Counted from the first letter of the stretch, positions 52,025-61,232 are shown. The stretch is 64,000 nucleotides of DNA from Rheinheimera texasensis DSM 17496 (GCF_000711985.1 NZ_JONU01000007.1:1054001-1118000); one strand, 5' to 3'. Translations and numbers: made by a program. The notes: generated by a model not told the origin, from the sequence alone.

Positions 52025-55000
52025 TGCGGATTTTGTCGGTACGGCTGCAAAACCTCAATTCCTTACGCGGCGAATGGACAGTCGATTTTCGTGATCCGGC
52101 CTTTGCGCAAAGTAACTTATTTGCCATCACAGGCCCAACCGGTGCCGGCAAAAGTACCTTGCTTGATGCGATTTGCCTGGCGTTATATCACCAGACACCA
52201 AGGTTAAAAGTATTAAGCCAGACCAGCAATGAGCTGATGAGTCGCCACACCGCCGAATGTCTGGCCGAAGTCGAATTTTCGGTGCGCGACCAGCAGTACC
52301 GCGCCTTCTGGAGTCAGCGCCGCTCGCGTGGTGCGGTCGATGGCAATTTGCAGGCGGCGAAAGTTGAGCTGGCGAAGGCAGATGGTGAGATCCTCACCGA
52401 TAAATCCAATGAAAAACTTAAATTAACTGAGCAACTGACCGGTCTCGATTTTGCCCGCTTTACCCGCTCGATGTTGTTGTCGCAAGGCAATTTCGCTGCG
52501 TTTTTAAATGCCAGCGCCAATGAACGGGCGGAGCTGTTAGAAGAGCTGACCGGCACCGAAATTTATGGTCAGCTGTCGATGCAGGTGTTTGAACAATGCC
52601 GCACGCTGAAACAACAACAAGAGGTGCTACAGGCGCAGCTGCAGGGCATCAGCCTGTTGTCAGCTGAGCAGCTCGCGCTGTTGGAACAGCAGCAACAACA
52701 GTTATTGACGGAGCATCAACACAGTCAACAAGAGCTGGAGCAGCTACGCCTGGCACAGCAATGGCAGCTGCAACTGGCGCAAAGTCAGGCACAGCAACAA
52801 CAGGCCAGTGTGCAGCTTCAGGCTGCAGAGGCTCAGGCAGAAGCCGGCAAAGTCGGTCTTGCCAAACTGGCGCTGCATCAGCAGGTGTTGCAGCTACGAC
52901 CTTTGTATCAACAGCTGCTGCAGGCGCGCGAACAACGCGGTCAGGCGGAGCAGGAACTGCATGCTACTCAAAGTAAGTTACAGCAACTGTATCCGTTGTT
53001 TTCCGCTGGCCGGGCCTTGGGGCTGGCGGATAGTCAGCAACAAGTTCAGACGCTACAACAACAGCTGCAGCAACAGGACAGCACGCTGCAGCAACTGAGT
53101 ATGCAGCTCAGTGCTTCGCCGGACGCGACAGTGCTGGCTACACAGCTGGCGCAGCAGCAAGCGGGCATCGATACAGTGCAGCGTCAGCAGCAGGAATTAC
53201 AGACGCTGCAACAACAGCAACCCGCGCTGGAACAACAACTACAAGATTGTGTCGCTCAGGCCGAACAGTTGAAAACTGCTCTACCGCAGGCTGAAGCCCG
53301 GCTGTCAGAGGCGCAGCAGCAGGCAAAGCAGCTGGCCGTGCAGCTGCAGAGGTTAGCGCCTGCTCAGATCCAGCAACAACTGCAGTTGTTACACCCTCAA
53401 CTGCAACAATTGCAAAAAGCTGCGCTACAGGCGGCGCAAGGCTGGCAACTGCAACAGCAATTACTCGTGCTGGGCAGCGAACAGGCTGAGTTGCAGCAAC
53501 AACTGGTGGAAAAACGTCAACAATACAAAGCGCTGCAGGCGGTGTTGCAGGATAAAGAAACCATTCTGGCGCAACAGCAGCTGATCAAAGAACTCAGTGA
53601 ATACCGCGCGGCATTAAAAGCCGGAGAAGCCTGTCCTTTGTGTGGCAGCACAGACCATCCGGCGGTGACGCATTATCAGCAGCTGGAGCCAACAGCGCAG
53701 CAACAACAGGTGCTGCAGCTGCGGCAACAACTGGAGCAGCTCAGTAATGATGGGGCGGCTTTCAGTGCCCGGCAGCAAGCGCTGACCCAGCAACAACAGC
53801 AGTTCCAGCAGCAGTTGAACAGCTTGCTAACCGGCCTGACAGCAGTGCAGCAACAGTGGTTTGCGCAGGGAACCGGCGTTGAGTTCAGCAACGCAGTAAC
53901 TGAATTACAGCAGCAAATCAGTGCCTTACAACAGCAAGCCGATCAGGCGCAACAGCTGCAGGCGCAGCAGCTTGTAAAGCAAACAGATGTACAACAGGCG
54001 CAGCAACAGCTGCAACATGGTCAGGCCGCGCTGGAGCTGCAGCGTCAGCGCTACAAACAGTTGCAACAGCAACAAAAGCAGTTAGAGATACAGATCAGAC
54101 AGTTACAGCAGAGCGTGACCCAGGTGCTACAACAATTGGCGACAGCACTGGGCTGTACTGCAGAGGTGACAGTATGCATACAGGCACTCGACGCTGGTCG
54201 CGCGGAACTGCAGCACATTCAGCAGCTGCAACTGCAACAACAACAGACGCAGCAGCAATTGCAGCACCTTCAGCAGCAAGGGCAACAAGCCGGTTCGCTG
54301 TTGACGCAGTGGCAGCAACTACAGCAGCTGCAGTTGCCAGAACTGGCGACATTGTCGGAACGGCCGCAGCCACAAAGCCTGCAACTTTGTCAGCAGCAGG
54401 CACAGCAGATCGAACGATTGCAGGCTAATGCCATATTACAACAGCAGCAGTTCAGCAAATGGCAACAACAAAGTGCCACGCTGCAGCAGGACTGGCTGAC
54501 ACAGGCGCAGCATGCTGGTTTTGCCAGTGAAACGGCCTATTTAATGGCGCAGCTCAGCGAAGCGCAAAAAGCTGAATTAGAGTTGCAACAACAACAGATC
54601 CTGCAGGCGCGGACTGAGGCCAACGCCTTGCTGGTGCAGGCGCAGCAGCAAGAGCAACAATTACGCGCACAGCCGCCGGTTGATGCCGAAGCCACGGATC
54701 TGGCCAGCCGGATAGAACAGGCACAGCTGCGCCAACAGCAGCAGCAACAGCAACTGGGCGAGCTGAATCAGCAACTCAAACAGCAGCAGGAACTGGCGCA
54801 ACAACAGGCTGGCCTCTATCAGCAAATTCAGGCGCAGCAGGCGCTTTATCAGGACTGGCAACAGCTGAACAGTCTGATTGGCTCGGCCGACGGCGCCAAA
54901 TACCGCCGTTTTGCCCAGGGGCTGACGCTGGCACAGCTGGTGCAGCTCGCCAACCGGCAGTTGCAGCAGCTGCACAGCCGCTATCAGCTGGCGCGTAAAG

Positions 55001-55362
55001 CCGACAGCGAGCTGGAACTGCAGGTGCTGGACAGCTGGCAGGCCGACAGCGCACGTGACACCAAAACCTTATCCGGTGGTGAGAGTTTTCTGGTCAGTCT
55101 GGCGCTGGCGTTGGCTTTGTCGGAGCTGGTCAGCCATAAAACCCGGCTCGAGTCGCTATTTCTAGATGAAGGTTTTGGCACTTTGGACCCGGACACACTG
55201 GAAAGCGCTTTAGCGGCGCTCGATCAGCTGCAGTCCGGCGGTAAGATGATCGGCATCATCAGCCATGTCGAAGCGTTGAAAGAACGCATTCCGGTGCAGA
55301 TTAAAGTGCATAAACAAGCGGGTGCCGGCTGGAGTACGCTGGAGTTGCCGCAAGTCTGGTGA
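52024..55362 (+). CDS. sbcC: Exonuclease SbcCD subunit C, extremely glutamine-rich
   Basis: Rad50-like ATPase of the SbcCD complex, 1112 residues. Walker A is ITGPTGAGKST near residue 37; the C-terminal lobe has the ABC signature LSGGESFLVSLALALALS and Walker B LFLDEGFGTLDPDTLESAL. Between them are two long coiled coils around a zinc hook (Cys537-Pro-Leu-Cys540). The coiled coils are packed with glutamine, including a run of seven Gln after QLR in the second half. Gln replaces much of the usual Lys/Glu, so its coiled coil is unusually uncharged. The heptad pattern is still kept. sbcD is directly upstream. Confidence 0.97.
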   Translation: MRILSVRLQNLNSLRGEWTVDFRDPAFAQSNLFAITGPTGAGKSTLLDAICLALYHQTPRLKVLSQTSNELMSRHTAECLAEVEFSVRDQQYRAFWSQRRSRGAVDGNLQAAKVELAKADGEILTDKSNEKLKLTEQLTGLDFARFTRSMLLSQGNFAAFLNASANERAELLEELTGTEIYGQLSMQVFEQCRTLKQQQEVLQAQLQGISLLSAEQLALLEQQQQQLLTEHQHSQQELEQLRLAQQWQLQLAQSQAQQQQASVQLQAAEAQAEAGKVGLAKLALHQQVLQLRPLYQQLLQAREQRGQAEQELHATQSKLQQLYPLFSAGRALGLADSQQQVQTLQQQLQQQDSTLQQLSMQLSASPDATVLATQLAQQQAGIDTVQRQQQELQTLQQQQPALEQQLQDCVAQAEQLKTALPQAEARLSEAQQQAKQLAVQLQRLAPAQIQQQLQLLHPQLQQLQKAALQAAQGWQLQQQLLVLGSEQAELQQQLVEKRQQYKALQAVLQDKETILAQQQLIKELSEYRAALKAGEACPLCGSTDHPAVTHYQQLEPTAQQQQVLQLRQQLEQLSNDGAAFSARQQALTQQQQQFQQQLNSLLTGLTAVQQQWFAQGTGVEFSNAVTELQQQISALQQQADQAQQLQAQQLVKQTDVQQAQQQLQHGQAALELQRQRYKQLQQQQKQLEIQIRQLQQSVTQVLQQLATALGCTAEVTVCIQALDAGRAELQHIQQLQLQQQQTQQQLQHLQQQGQQAGSLLTQWQQLQQLQLPELATLSERPQPQSLQLCQQQAQQIERLQANAILQQQQFSKWQQQSATLQQDWLTQAQHAGFASETAYLMAQLSEAQKAELELQQQQILQARTEANALLVQAQQQEQQLRAQPPVDAEATDLASRIEQAQLRQQQQQQQLGELNQQLKQQQELAQQQAGLYQQIQAQQALYQDWQQLNSLIGSADGAKYRRFAQGLTLAQLVQLANRQLQQLHSRYQLARKADSELELQVLDSWQADSARDTKTLSGGESFLVSLALALALSELVSHKTRLESLFLDEGFGTLDPDTLESALAALDQLQSGGKMIGIISHVEALKERIPVQIKVHKQAGAGWSTLELPQVW

Positions 55363-55409
55363 CTTAGACCTGTACTGGCAGACTTGCACGGCCGGACCAG
55401 CGTTCTGGC

Positions 55410-55769
55410 TTACTCTTTAAAGCGGTTTTGGTAGCGCAGCCGCCAGATCAGCAGGCCACAAAGGCACAAAATAAACGCTGAGGGGTATAAAAATTCGTTG
55501 TCGAAGCGGAAAAACAGAAAGGTACCGCTGCCGAAATATAAAAAAGGTTGCAGTTCATATAACCAGAAAGGAATATGGAACAGCCCATCTCCGCCGGATT
55601 TTGCGTTCAGCCTGCGACGTTCTGCCCGCATGATCCATACCAAAGCCCCCGAATTGATGAACAATACACCCGCCCAGGCGCCCAGCGGATGCGGTAACAG
55701 GGCAAAACAGGCGACCCCTGCCAGTAAATAAAGATAGGGCAAACTTTCATACATCTGCGACGGTAACAT
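55410..55769 (-). CDS. Hypothetical inner-membrane protein
   Basis: A 119-residue protein with four hydrophobic helices (LYLLAGVACFALLP, AGVLFINSGALVWIM, FLYFGSGTFLFF, LYPSAFILCLCGLLIWRL) and a charged MRAERRRLNAKSGG loop between the second and third. I do not recognise a family. Single gene; it is convergent with sbcC and divergent from the Spo0M gene. Confidence 0.7.
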   Translation of the reverse strand: MLPSQMYESLPYLYLLAGVACFALLPHPLGAWAGVLFINSGALVWIMRAERRRLNAKSGGDGLFHIPFWLYELQPFLYFGSGTFLFFRFDNEFLYPSAFILCLCGLLIWRLRYQNRFKE

Positions 55770-55885
55770 CTGAATACCTCAGGCGGCGATGACTAAACCT
55801 CCAGTCTTGTACTGTAATCTGACATAAAAGTAAAATCTGTTAACAATTCAGTTGCTTTGCACTCTTGATCATTGATTTGCCAGGC

Positions 55886-55897
55886 CTCAGATCTGAG
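55886..55897. promoter_or_regulatory. 12-bp palindrome upstream of the Spo0M gene
   Basis: CTCAGATCTGAG is a perfect palindrome 41 bp before the Spo0M start codon, in the 169-bp divergent region. It could be an operator; no regulator is identifiable. Confidence 0.3.
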
Positions 55898-55938
55898 ATA
55901 ACCTGAATTTTAACGATGTTTTACCAAGGGAATTTTAA

Positions 55939-56673
55939 ATGCTGAAACAACTTCTGGCGTCTGCAGGCATCGGGGCCTGCAAAATCGATACACAGCTGCA
56001 GTCGAATCAATGTGAGCCTGGCGGGAGCCTGAAAGGTCAGATCCTGATCCAGGGCGGCGCGGTCGCGCAACAAATCAATGGCTTTAGTCTGGCGCTGATG
56101 ACGCGGGTTAAAGTCAGCACTGACAACGGCGAGCATTACCAGAATTTCTGTCTGCAACGTTTTCGACTCAGTGACGCCATGCAGGTCGAGCCTGGCAGCC
56201 AGCACCGCATTCCGTTTGAATTGCGCCTGAGCGCGGAAATTCCGGTGACGCATTTGCCACATCACACCGTTGGCAAAGTCTGGCTGTGCACTGAAGCTGA
56301 TATAACCATGGCGCTGGATCCGTCCGACAACGACTTATTGCGTATCGACGCCTCGCCGCTGGTGCTGAACAGCATCAGTGCGATGCTGGAGCTTGGGTAT
56401 CAGCTGCAAAAAGTTGATGTCGAAAAAGGTTATCTGCAGGTGCCTGGCAAACGCAGCCAAAGTGGCTGTTATCAGGAATTTGAGTTCCGGCCGCGCCAGT
56501 GGTTGTCCGGCGTGAAAGAAGTCGAGTTGTCTTTTATTCCGGACGGCGCCGACACATTACTGCTGGTCGAAGTAGACCGGACTTTCCGTGGTGACAGTTA
56601 CCGTACGGTGCGGTTGTCGCCACAAGCCAGCACCTCACAAATCCAGCAGGCACTACGCGGCATTCTGGGCTAA
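55939..56673 (+). CDS. Sporulation-control protein Spo0M family (arrestin-like)
   Basis: A 244-residue soluble protein of the Spo0M family, present in many non-sporulating bacteria. It has an arrestin-like double beta-sandwich pattern: CKIDTQLQSNQCEPGGSLKGQILIQGG, FRLSDAMQVEPGSQHRIPFEL, HHTVGKVWLCTEADI and a C-terminal VEVDRTFRGDSYRTVRL strand. Function outside Bacillus is unknown; a role with the cell envelope or cytoskeleton is proposed for Spo0M. AAGGG lies upstream of the ATG. Confidence 0.88.
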   Translation: MLKQLLASAGIGACKIDTQLQSNQCEPGGSLKGQILIQGGAVAQQINGFSLALMTRVKVSTDNGEHYQNFCLQRFRLSDAMQVEPGSQHRIPFELRLSAEIPVTHLPHHTVGKVWLCTEADITMALDPSDNDLLRIDASPLVLNSISAMLELGYQLQKVDVEKGYLQVPGKRSQSGCYQEFEFRPRQWLSGVKEVELSFIPDGADTLLLVEVDRTFRGDSYRTVRLSPQASTSQIQQALRGILG

Positions 56674-56760
56674 GCCGGGGGCAGACCTGAGACTTGCACC
56701 GCAGCCTTTTCACCGGTACAACTAACAGCATGATCTGTTTTGCTGCCGGTGGAAACGCGG

Positions 56761-57120
56761 ATGCGCTACCTGTTGTTGTTTGTCCTGCTATTGCCTGCCG
56801 TTGCCAGCGCGGCTGAGTTTGTGCTGACGCCGCTGATTTGCGTGCAGCAAAAACACCACAGTTGCGCCATCACCCTCAAAGTGCGCTGGCAACAAAACGC
56901 CCCGGCCTGTTTGTTTTTACCGCCGCAAAAGGAACCGCTGCTGTGCGGTCCGGCCGGGTTGCAACAAGAACTGGCGCTACAGCTCAACAAAGACAGCCGG
57001 TTTGAACTACGCACGGCAGACAGCAAGCAAATGCTGGCCGAGCGCACCATCAAAGTGTTGACCATCGATTTTAATGCCGGCGACAAATTACTAAAACGCA
57101 GCCGTTGGGGCAGCCAATGA
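56761..57120 (+). CDS. DUF3019-domain periplasmic protein
   Basis: A 119-residue exported protein (signal MRYLLLFVLLLPAVASA). The DUF3019 pattern is LTPLICVQQKHHSCAITLKVRWQ, CLFLPPQKEPLLC and FELRTADSKQMLAERTIKVL, with four cysteines that could form two disulfides. Function unknown. The ATG at 56761 has GGA upstream. It overlaps the response-regulator gene by four bases (ATGA), and a kinase follows, so it is probably an accessory or sensor partner of that two-component system. Confidence 0.85.
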   Translation: MRYLLLFVLLLPAVASAAEFVLTPLICVQQKHHSCAITLKVRWQQNAPACLFLPPQKEPLLCGPAGLQQELALQLNKDSRFELRTADSKQMLAERTIKVLTIDFNAGDKLLKRSRWGSQ

Positions 57121-57818
57121 GCCGGCAACATATTCTGCTGGTCGAAGATGACCAGGAACTGGCGAAGCTGGTGGCGGATTATCTGCAAAGTGAAGACTAC
57201 AGCGTCGTGGTGTGCAGCAATACGCTAAAAGCGAAAAAACTGCTTGCCACACAAGGCTTTGACCTGATGATTTGTGATGTGATGTTGCCCGGCAGCAGCG
57301 GTTTTGCGCTGGTCCAGCAAATTCGCAGCCAGTTTAAAGGCCCGATTTTGTTTATGACGGCGCAGACCACAGTGACAGCTCAGCTGCATGGCCTCGAGCT
57401 CGGCGCGCAGGATTATCTGCTCAAACCAATAGACCCGAGGTTGCTGCTGGCAAAAATCCGCGTGTTTTTACCACTGCCGCAACAACAAGGGCTAGCCAAT
57501 CCGGTATTGCAACAAGACAACCTGCGGATAGACCGGCTGTCCGGTCAGGTTAGCCTCGCCGGTTCGCCGCTCAATCTGACCAACGCCGAACTGCAGTTAC
57601 TGATCACATTGCTAGAGCATTTTCCGCTCGCAGTGTGCCGGGAACGGCTGTTTCGCGAACAGCTCAATCGTGAATATGATGGCGCCGATCGCACTATCGA
57701 CGGCCGGGCCTCTCGCTTACGCAAAAAACTGCAGGCGGTGGACCCGCGCTGGAATATCCGAAATGTCTGGGGCCAGGGCTACAGCATCAGCGTCAGCACA
57801 GCCGGAGATGCCGGATGA
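57117..57818 (+). CDS. OmpR-family response regulator
   Basis: A 233-residue regulator. The receiver has EDD (10-12), phospho-acceptor D54 (LMICDVMLPG), Thr in LFMTAQ and Lys in YLLKPID. A winged-helix DNA-binding domain follows from about 130 (LNLTNAELQLLITLLEHFP, DRTIDGRASRLRKKLQAVDP, IRNVWGQGYSI). Its start overlaps the DUF3019 stop and its end overlaps the kinase start by four bases, so the three genes are translationally coupled. The regulon is unknown; the operon promoter upstream of 56761 is the first place to look. Confidence 0.95.
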   Translation: MSRQHILLVEDDQELAKLVADYLQSEDYSVVVCSNTLKAKKLLATQGFDLMICDVMLPGSSGFALVQQIRSQFKGPILFMTAQTTVTAQLHGLELGAQDYLLKPIDPRLLLAKIRVFLPLPQQQGLANPVLQQDNLRIDRLSGQVSLAGSPLNLTNAELQLLITLLEHFPLAVCRERLFREQLNREYDGADRTIDGRASRLRKKLQAVDPRWNIRNVWGQGYSISVSTAGDAG

Positions 57819-59047
57819 GTGCAACCTTACTGCGTTTTTATCTGGCGGTGGTGCTGATGGTGCTGCTGTTATTTTTCAGCCTGAACCAGCTGTATAGCTG
57901 GGTCTATCAGGGCGACCACATGACCGTAGCCGCCCGCACTATGCTGCACAACGTGTATCAGCACAGTCAGGCTGACCATCAGCTCAGTTGCCGCCTCAGT
58001 ATCGACAACGATTGCGCCGGCAGTCTTTATATGGTGATCCCAAAAGATCTATGGCAACCGCAGCCAGGTGTCAGTTATAGCATTGAAGTGTTGCGCGACG
58101 GCGACGGCAATGCTTCGATGTGTGCCGAAATGGCCAACGGCGACCTGATGTGTTTAAGTGAGCTCAATCTGCCGCAAGGTGCTGATTTTACGATTGATTT
58201 GGTGCATGTATTTCTGGTGTTGCTGCTGTTGGCGCTGTTTTGGTTCAGCCGCAATGTATTTAAAGATGTGGAAACTTTGCGCGTTAGTGCGCTGAAAGAA
58301 GTACGGCAGGGCCGCTTGCCGGATTTTCGCCTCAGTAAACAATCTTACCTGCAACCGCTGGCCCGCTCCCTGACACGGATGAACCAGACCATCACCAATC
58401 TCAATCAGCTGCAGCGTGAAATGGCGGATACGGTTTGCCACGACATCAAAACCCCACTGGCACGGTTGCGCTTTATTTTGCATGGCATGGAAAGCCGGAT
58501 GAGTGATGGTCAATATGCCCAGGTTCAGCGCAATCTGCAGGAAATTGAAGACAATGTGTATGATTACCTGCGCCTGGCGCAGCAGGATTTTCGCGCCGAT
58601 CTGGAGTTGAGTCAGGTGCAGCTCAGTGCTGTGGTGGCCGAATTGCTGGAAAAATTTCGCGCCAACACCGAGCACGAACTGAGCTGGGACGGCGACAGCA
58701 GCCTGATCATTCAGGCCGACGCCAAATTGTTAGCCCGGGCTTTGTCGAATTTGCTCAGCAACGCGCTGCGCCATTGTGCGCATCAGGTCCGCGTTGAACT
58801 GAGCCGGCATGGTAGTGACTGCAGGATTGATATCAGCGACGACGGTGCCGGCTGGCAGCAGGCGGTGCACCGCAACGATCAGGTGCCGCATCACGGCATT
58901 GGCCTCGCTATAGTGCGGCGGGTTGCGCATCAGCATGGCGGTGAACTGTTGCAGTTGGAGCGGCCGGGCGGCGGTGCTATCGCCCGCTTACAGTTGCCGG
59001 TAGGGAACAATACCGACACTGGTACAGCGGCGCCTGCTAAGCAATAA
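57815..59047 (+). CDS. Sensor histidine kinase (DUF3019-system)
   Basis: A 410-residue membrane kinase. Two hydrophobic helices (about 5-28 and 130-150) bracket a periplasmic sensor of about 100 residues. HAMP-like residues follow, then HisKA with TVCHDIKTPLARL (His209) and a HATPase domain with LLSNALRHCAHQV (N box), ISDDGAGW (G1) and HGIGLAIVRRVA. The sensor domain has two cysteine-containing segments (SCRLSIDNDCAG, MCAEMANGDLMC). It is partner to the preceding regulator by coupled translation. The ligand may be DUF3019-bound, an inference from operon order. Confidence 0.93.
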   Translation: MSATLLRFYLAVVLMVLLLFFSLNQLYSWVYQGDHMTVAARTMLHNVYQHSQADHQLSCRLSIDNDCAGSLYMVIPKDLWQPQPGVSYSIEVLRDGDGNASMCAEMANGDLMCLSELNLPQGADFTIDLVHVFLVLLLLALFWFSRNVFKDVETLRVSALKEVRQGRLPDFRLSKQSYLQPLARSLTRMNQTITNLNQLQREMADTVCHDIKTPLARLRFILHGMESRMSDGQYAQVQRNLQEIEDNVYDYLRLAQQDFRADLELSQVQLSAVVAELLEKFRANTEHELSWDGDSSLIIQADAKLLARALSNLLSNALRHCAHQVRVELSRHGSDCRIDISDDGAGWQQAVHRNDQVPHHGIGLAIVRRVAHQHGGELLQLERPGGGAIARLQLPVGNNTDTGTAAPAKQ

Positions 59048-59097
59048 TGACCGCTGGGCCCGGTGCGCATGCCGGTATGCTTCGGCAGGAGATCAAG

Positions 59098-59970
59098 TTG
59101 TACAGAAACGCTCTGACGCATTTTGTTGCCTTTTGTTTGGCGTGGTTTGGGTTGCTGGCTCCGGGCGGGGTGATTGCGGCAGCAGGTTCTGCTGTGCAAA
59201 CCGTGTATTACCATGGCGTGGCGCGTCAGGATTATTACACTGAGCTCCTGCAGCTGGCGCTGAGTTACCCAAGCGGCAAAGCATATCAGCTGAAGGCTTC
59301 CGGCCTGTTTATGCCGAAACAACGGGCTTTTGATCTGATGAATGCCCGAGGTGGCATTGATGTGCTGTTCGGCAGCGTCAGCCATGAGCGTTTGCAGCAT
59401 TACCGCGGTGTCCCTTTTGCTATTTTAAAAGGTTATAACGGCTGGCGGGTGGCGCTGATTAACCGGCAAACACCGGATATCCTCAAAGGCATCCACAGTA
59501 AACAGCACCTTAGACGGCTTACCGCGGGTCAGTTTCTGACCTGGAGTGACACGCAGATCCTGCGCAGTAATGACCTTAAAGTCGAAACCAGCGCCGACGG
59601 CCATGGTTTGTATGGCATGCTGGAGCGTCGTCGTATCGATTATTTCCCGCTTTCCGTGTTGGAAGTCGCCTATGAGCTCAGCCTCCACCAGAATTCCCAT
59701 CTGATGATAGACCCGCATCTGCTGTTGATATACCCCACCGCCACCTGGTTTTATGTTGCCAAAGACAATAACGCGCTGGCGGACGCCTTGCTGCAGGGCT
59801 TGCAGCAGGCCGAGCGCGACGGCAGCTTCGAGCGCCTGTTTCAGCGCCATTTTGGCGCCGCGCTGCAACAGCTGAATCTGGATACCCGCAGTCGCATTCT
59901 GTTGGACAATCCGCAATTGCCGGCAAACCTCAGCACAACACGACAGTCAGGCGCCATCCCTCAGCGTTAG
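59098..59970 (+). CDS. Periplasmic substrate-binding-like protein of the DUF3019 operon
   Basis: About 290 residues from a TTG at 59098, which has AGGAG five bases upstream. An alternative ATG at 59047 overlaps the kinase stop but lacks a ribosome-binding site. A signal-like segment (VAFCLAWFGLLAPGGVIA) is followed by the two-lobe pattern of family-3 solute-binding proteins: VYYHGVARQDYYTELLQLAL, ARGGIDVLFGSV, FAILKGYNGWRVALINR and the last lobe AKDNNALADALLQGL. No transporter genes follow. It may feed ligand to the adjacent kinase (inference). It ends convergent with an ATP-grasp gene, the stops sharing TTAG. Confidence 0.75.
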   Translation: MYRNALTHFVAFCLAWFGLLAPGGVIAAAGSAVQTVYYHGVARQDYYTELLQLALSYPSGKAYQLKASGLFMPKQRAFDLMNARGGIDVLFGSVSHERLQHYRGVPFAILKGYNGWRVALINRQTPDILKGIHSKQHLRRLTAGQFLTWSDTQILRSNDLKVETSADGHGLYGMLERRRIDYFPLSVLEVAYELSLHQNSHLMIDPHLLLIYPTATWFYVAKDNNALADALLQGLQQAERDGSFERLFQRHFGAALQQLNLDTRSRILLDNPQLPANLSTTRQSGAIPQR

Positions 59971-61055
59971 GCCCTTAACGCATAAAACGGCTGAACCACC
60001 GGGGCGAAACCTCTGGTATGCGCGACCTGCAGCGCGTCGATATCATAACGCCAGTTTGCTTCGACCACCCAGACCTCATCTGGACCCACCGCAATATCCC
60101 AGCCGACAGTTTTCAAAAATGGCATGGTTTTGTGGACGCCAGCGACTGTCGCCAGCACTTTTTGCCAGCACGGCAGCACAAAAAGCTGCAAATTGACGCC
60201 AGTCTCCGGGTGTCGGCTGATTTCTGTCATGACAGGCCAGTGTCGATTGCACACACATTTCGTCGACAACAGGCAACCGTTGTTAACGTCCACTGCCGCA
60301 ATCAGGTTGCCGCTGGCACCGTGACAAAAATTGTCGGTTTGATTTTGACCGCAGATGATGCGAAAAAAAGAGCCGATGGCCCGAACTTCGCCCTGTTCGA
60401 TCACAGAGACGACCCGAATAGTCGACAGATGCGGTGATCCTGTGAGTTGACGGATCTCCGGATGATTCACCAGCTGCGGCTGTACCAGCAGCGTAATACC
60501 ACGTTGTACTAACTGAAATGTCTGCTCGGCAAAATCTGTTATGTTGCAGTAGCCCTGTGCCGTCATGATTTTGTCGCCCTGCCGTTCAAAGGCAAAGGCG
60601 TTCTGACCATGGGAGCCGCTGCGTGGTTTGGTAAAGTAACGACCATCGGGCAAATACTGCACCAGTTGGCTGGCACAATGGAGTTGCGGTACGTCTGTTG
60701 TCTGTTCATGGTCGGGTCTGCATAGCAGGCAGCTAACCTTTGGCGTCGCGACATCGAAATGCATGCAATGTTGGTAAAATGCGAACTTGTCGTCTGAGAG
60801 TAAACGCCCCTGCACTGAAGCCTGGCTGGCCAGCACATGTTTAAAGGGTTCATTTTTGAGAAATTGCGCCCAGTCTTTGACAGCGACTCTGGGCAATTGA
60901 TAAATCGTGAAATCGCGGGCACCAATACCATATTTCAACCGGCAGTAGACAGGTGCAGCGATGAGCCAGAGCGTACTGAACCCACGAATTTGACTGCAAG
61001 CGTAAAGGGTGGCGTGCAGATAATCCCGCAGTATCCAAATCCATTGATGTTTCAT
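59967..61055 (-). CDS. Sugar-transfer-associated ATP-grasp protein
   Basis: A 362-residue ATP-grasp enzyme. The N-terminal half has few landmarks (YCRLKYGIGARDFTIYQL). ATP-grasp features are KPRSGSHGQNAFAF, RGITLLVQPQLVNHPEI, STIRVVSVIEQGEVRAIGSFFRI and VGWDIAVGPDEVWVVEANW, whose Asp and Glu bind the metal. The GWDIA pattern is that of the ATP-grasp proteins found near capsule and exopolysaccharide genes. None of those is in this window. The ATG at 61055 is used. It is divergent from a DesK-like kinase with a 270-bp gap. Confidence 0.75.
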   Translation of the reverse strand: MKHQWIWILRDYLHATLYACSQIRGFSTLWLIAAPVYCRLKYGIGARDFTIYQLPRVAVKDWAQFLKNEPFKHVLASQASVQGRLLSDDKFAFYQHCMHFDVATPKVSCLLCRPDHEQTTDVPQLHCASQLVQYLPDGRYFTKPRSGSHGQNAFAFERQGDKIMTAQGYCNITDFAEQTFQLVQRGITLLVQPQLVNHPEIRQLTGSPHLSTIRVVSVIEQGEVRAIGSFFRIICGQNQTDNFCHGASGNLIAAVDVNNGCLLSTKCVCNRHWPVMTEISRHPETGVNLQLFVLPCWQKVLATVAGVHKTMPFLKTVGWDIAVGPDEVWVVEANWRYDIDALQVAHTRGFAPVVQPFYALRA

Positions 61056-61218
61056 GCGACACTCCATCGTCCTGGTTAATTTTTATCCACACACCAGTGT
61101 AGCCAACACAGCTGAATTGGCGAGTGGAGGCAACAACATCTGGACGCTCGCAGGTCCTCTGGTCCGTTGCTGTTGAAGTGTTGTTGTCAGGCTGATTGGG
61201 TTGCCAGCGCCGTAGAGC

Positions 61219-61232
61219 ATGACAAATGTCAT
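61219..61232. promoter_or_regulatory. Dyad ATGACA-AA-TGTCAT upstream of the DesK-like kinase
   Basis: A perfect 6-2-6 inverted repeat, 94 bp before the kinase start codon in the 270-bp divergent gap 61056-61325. It has the size and form of a binding site for a NarL/DesR-type dimer, so it is a candidate operator for the response regulator two genes on. The rest of the gap shows nothing I can name. Confidence 0.45.

Noticed and set aside
52600-54900. CAG/CAA tandem repeat or CRISPR-like array
   Set aside because: The repetition is codon-level glutamine richness in the SbcC coiled coil. There is no fixed repeat length or spacer pattern.
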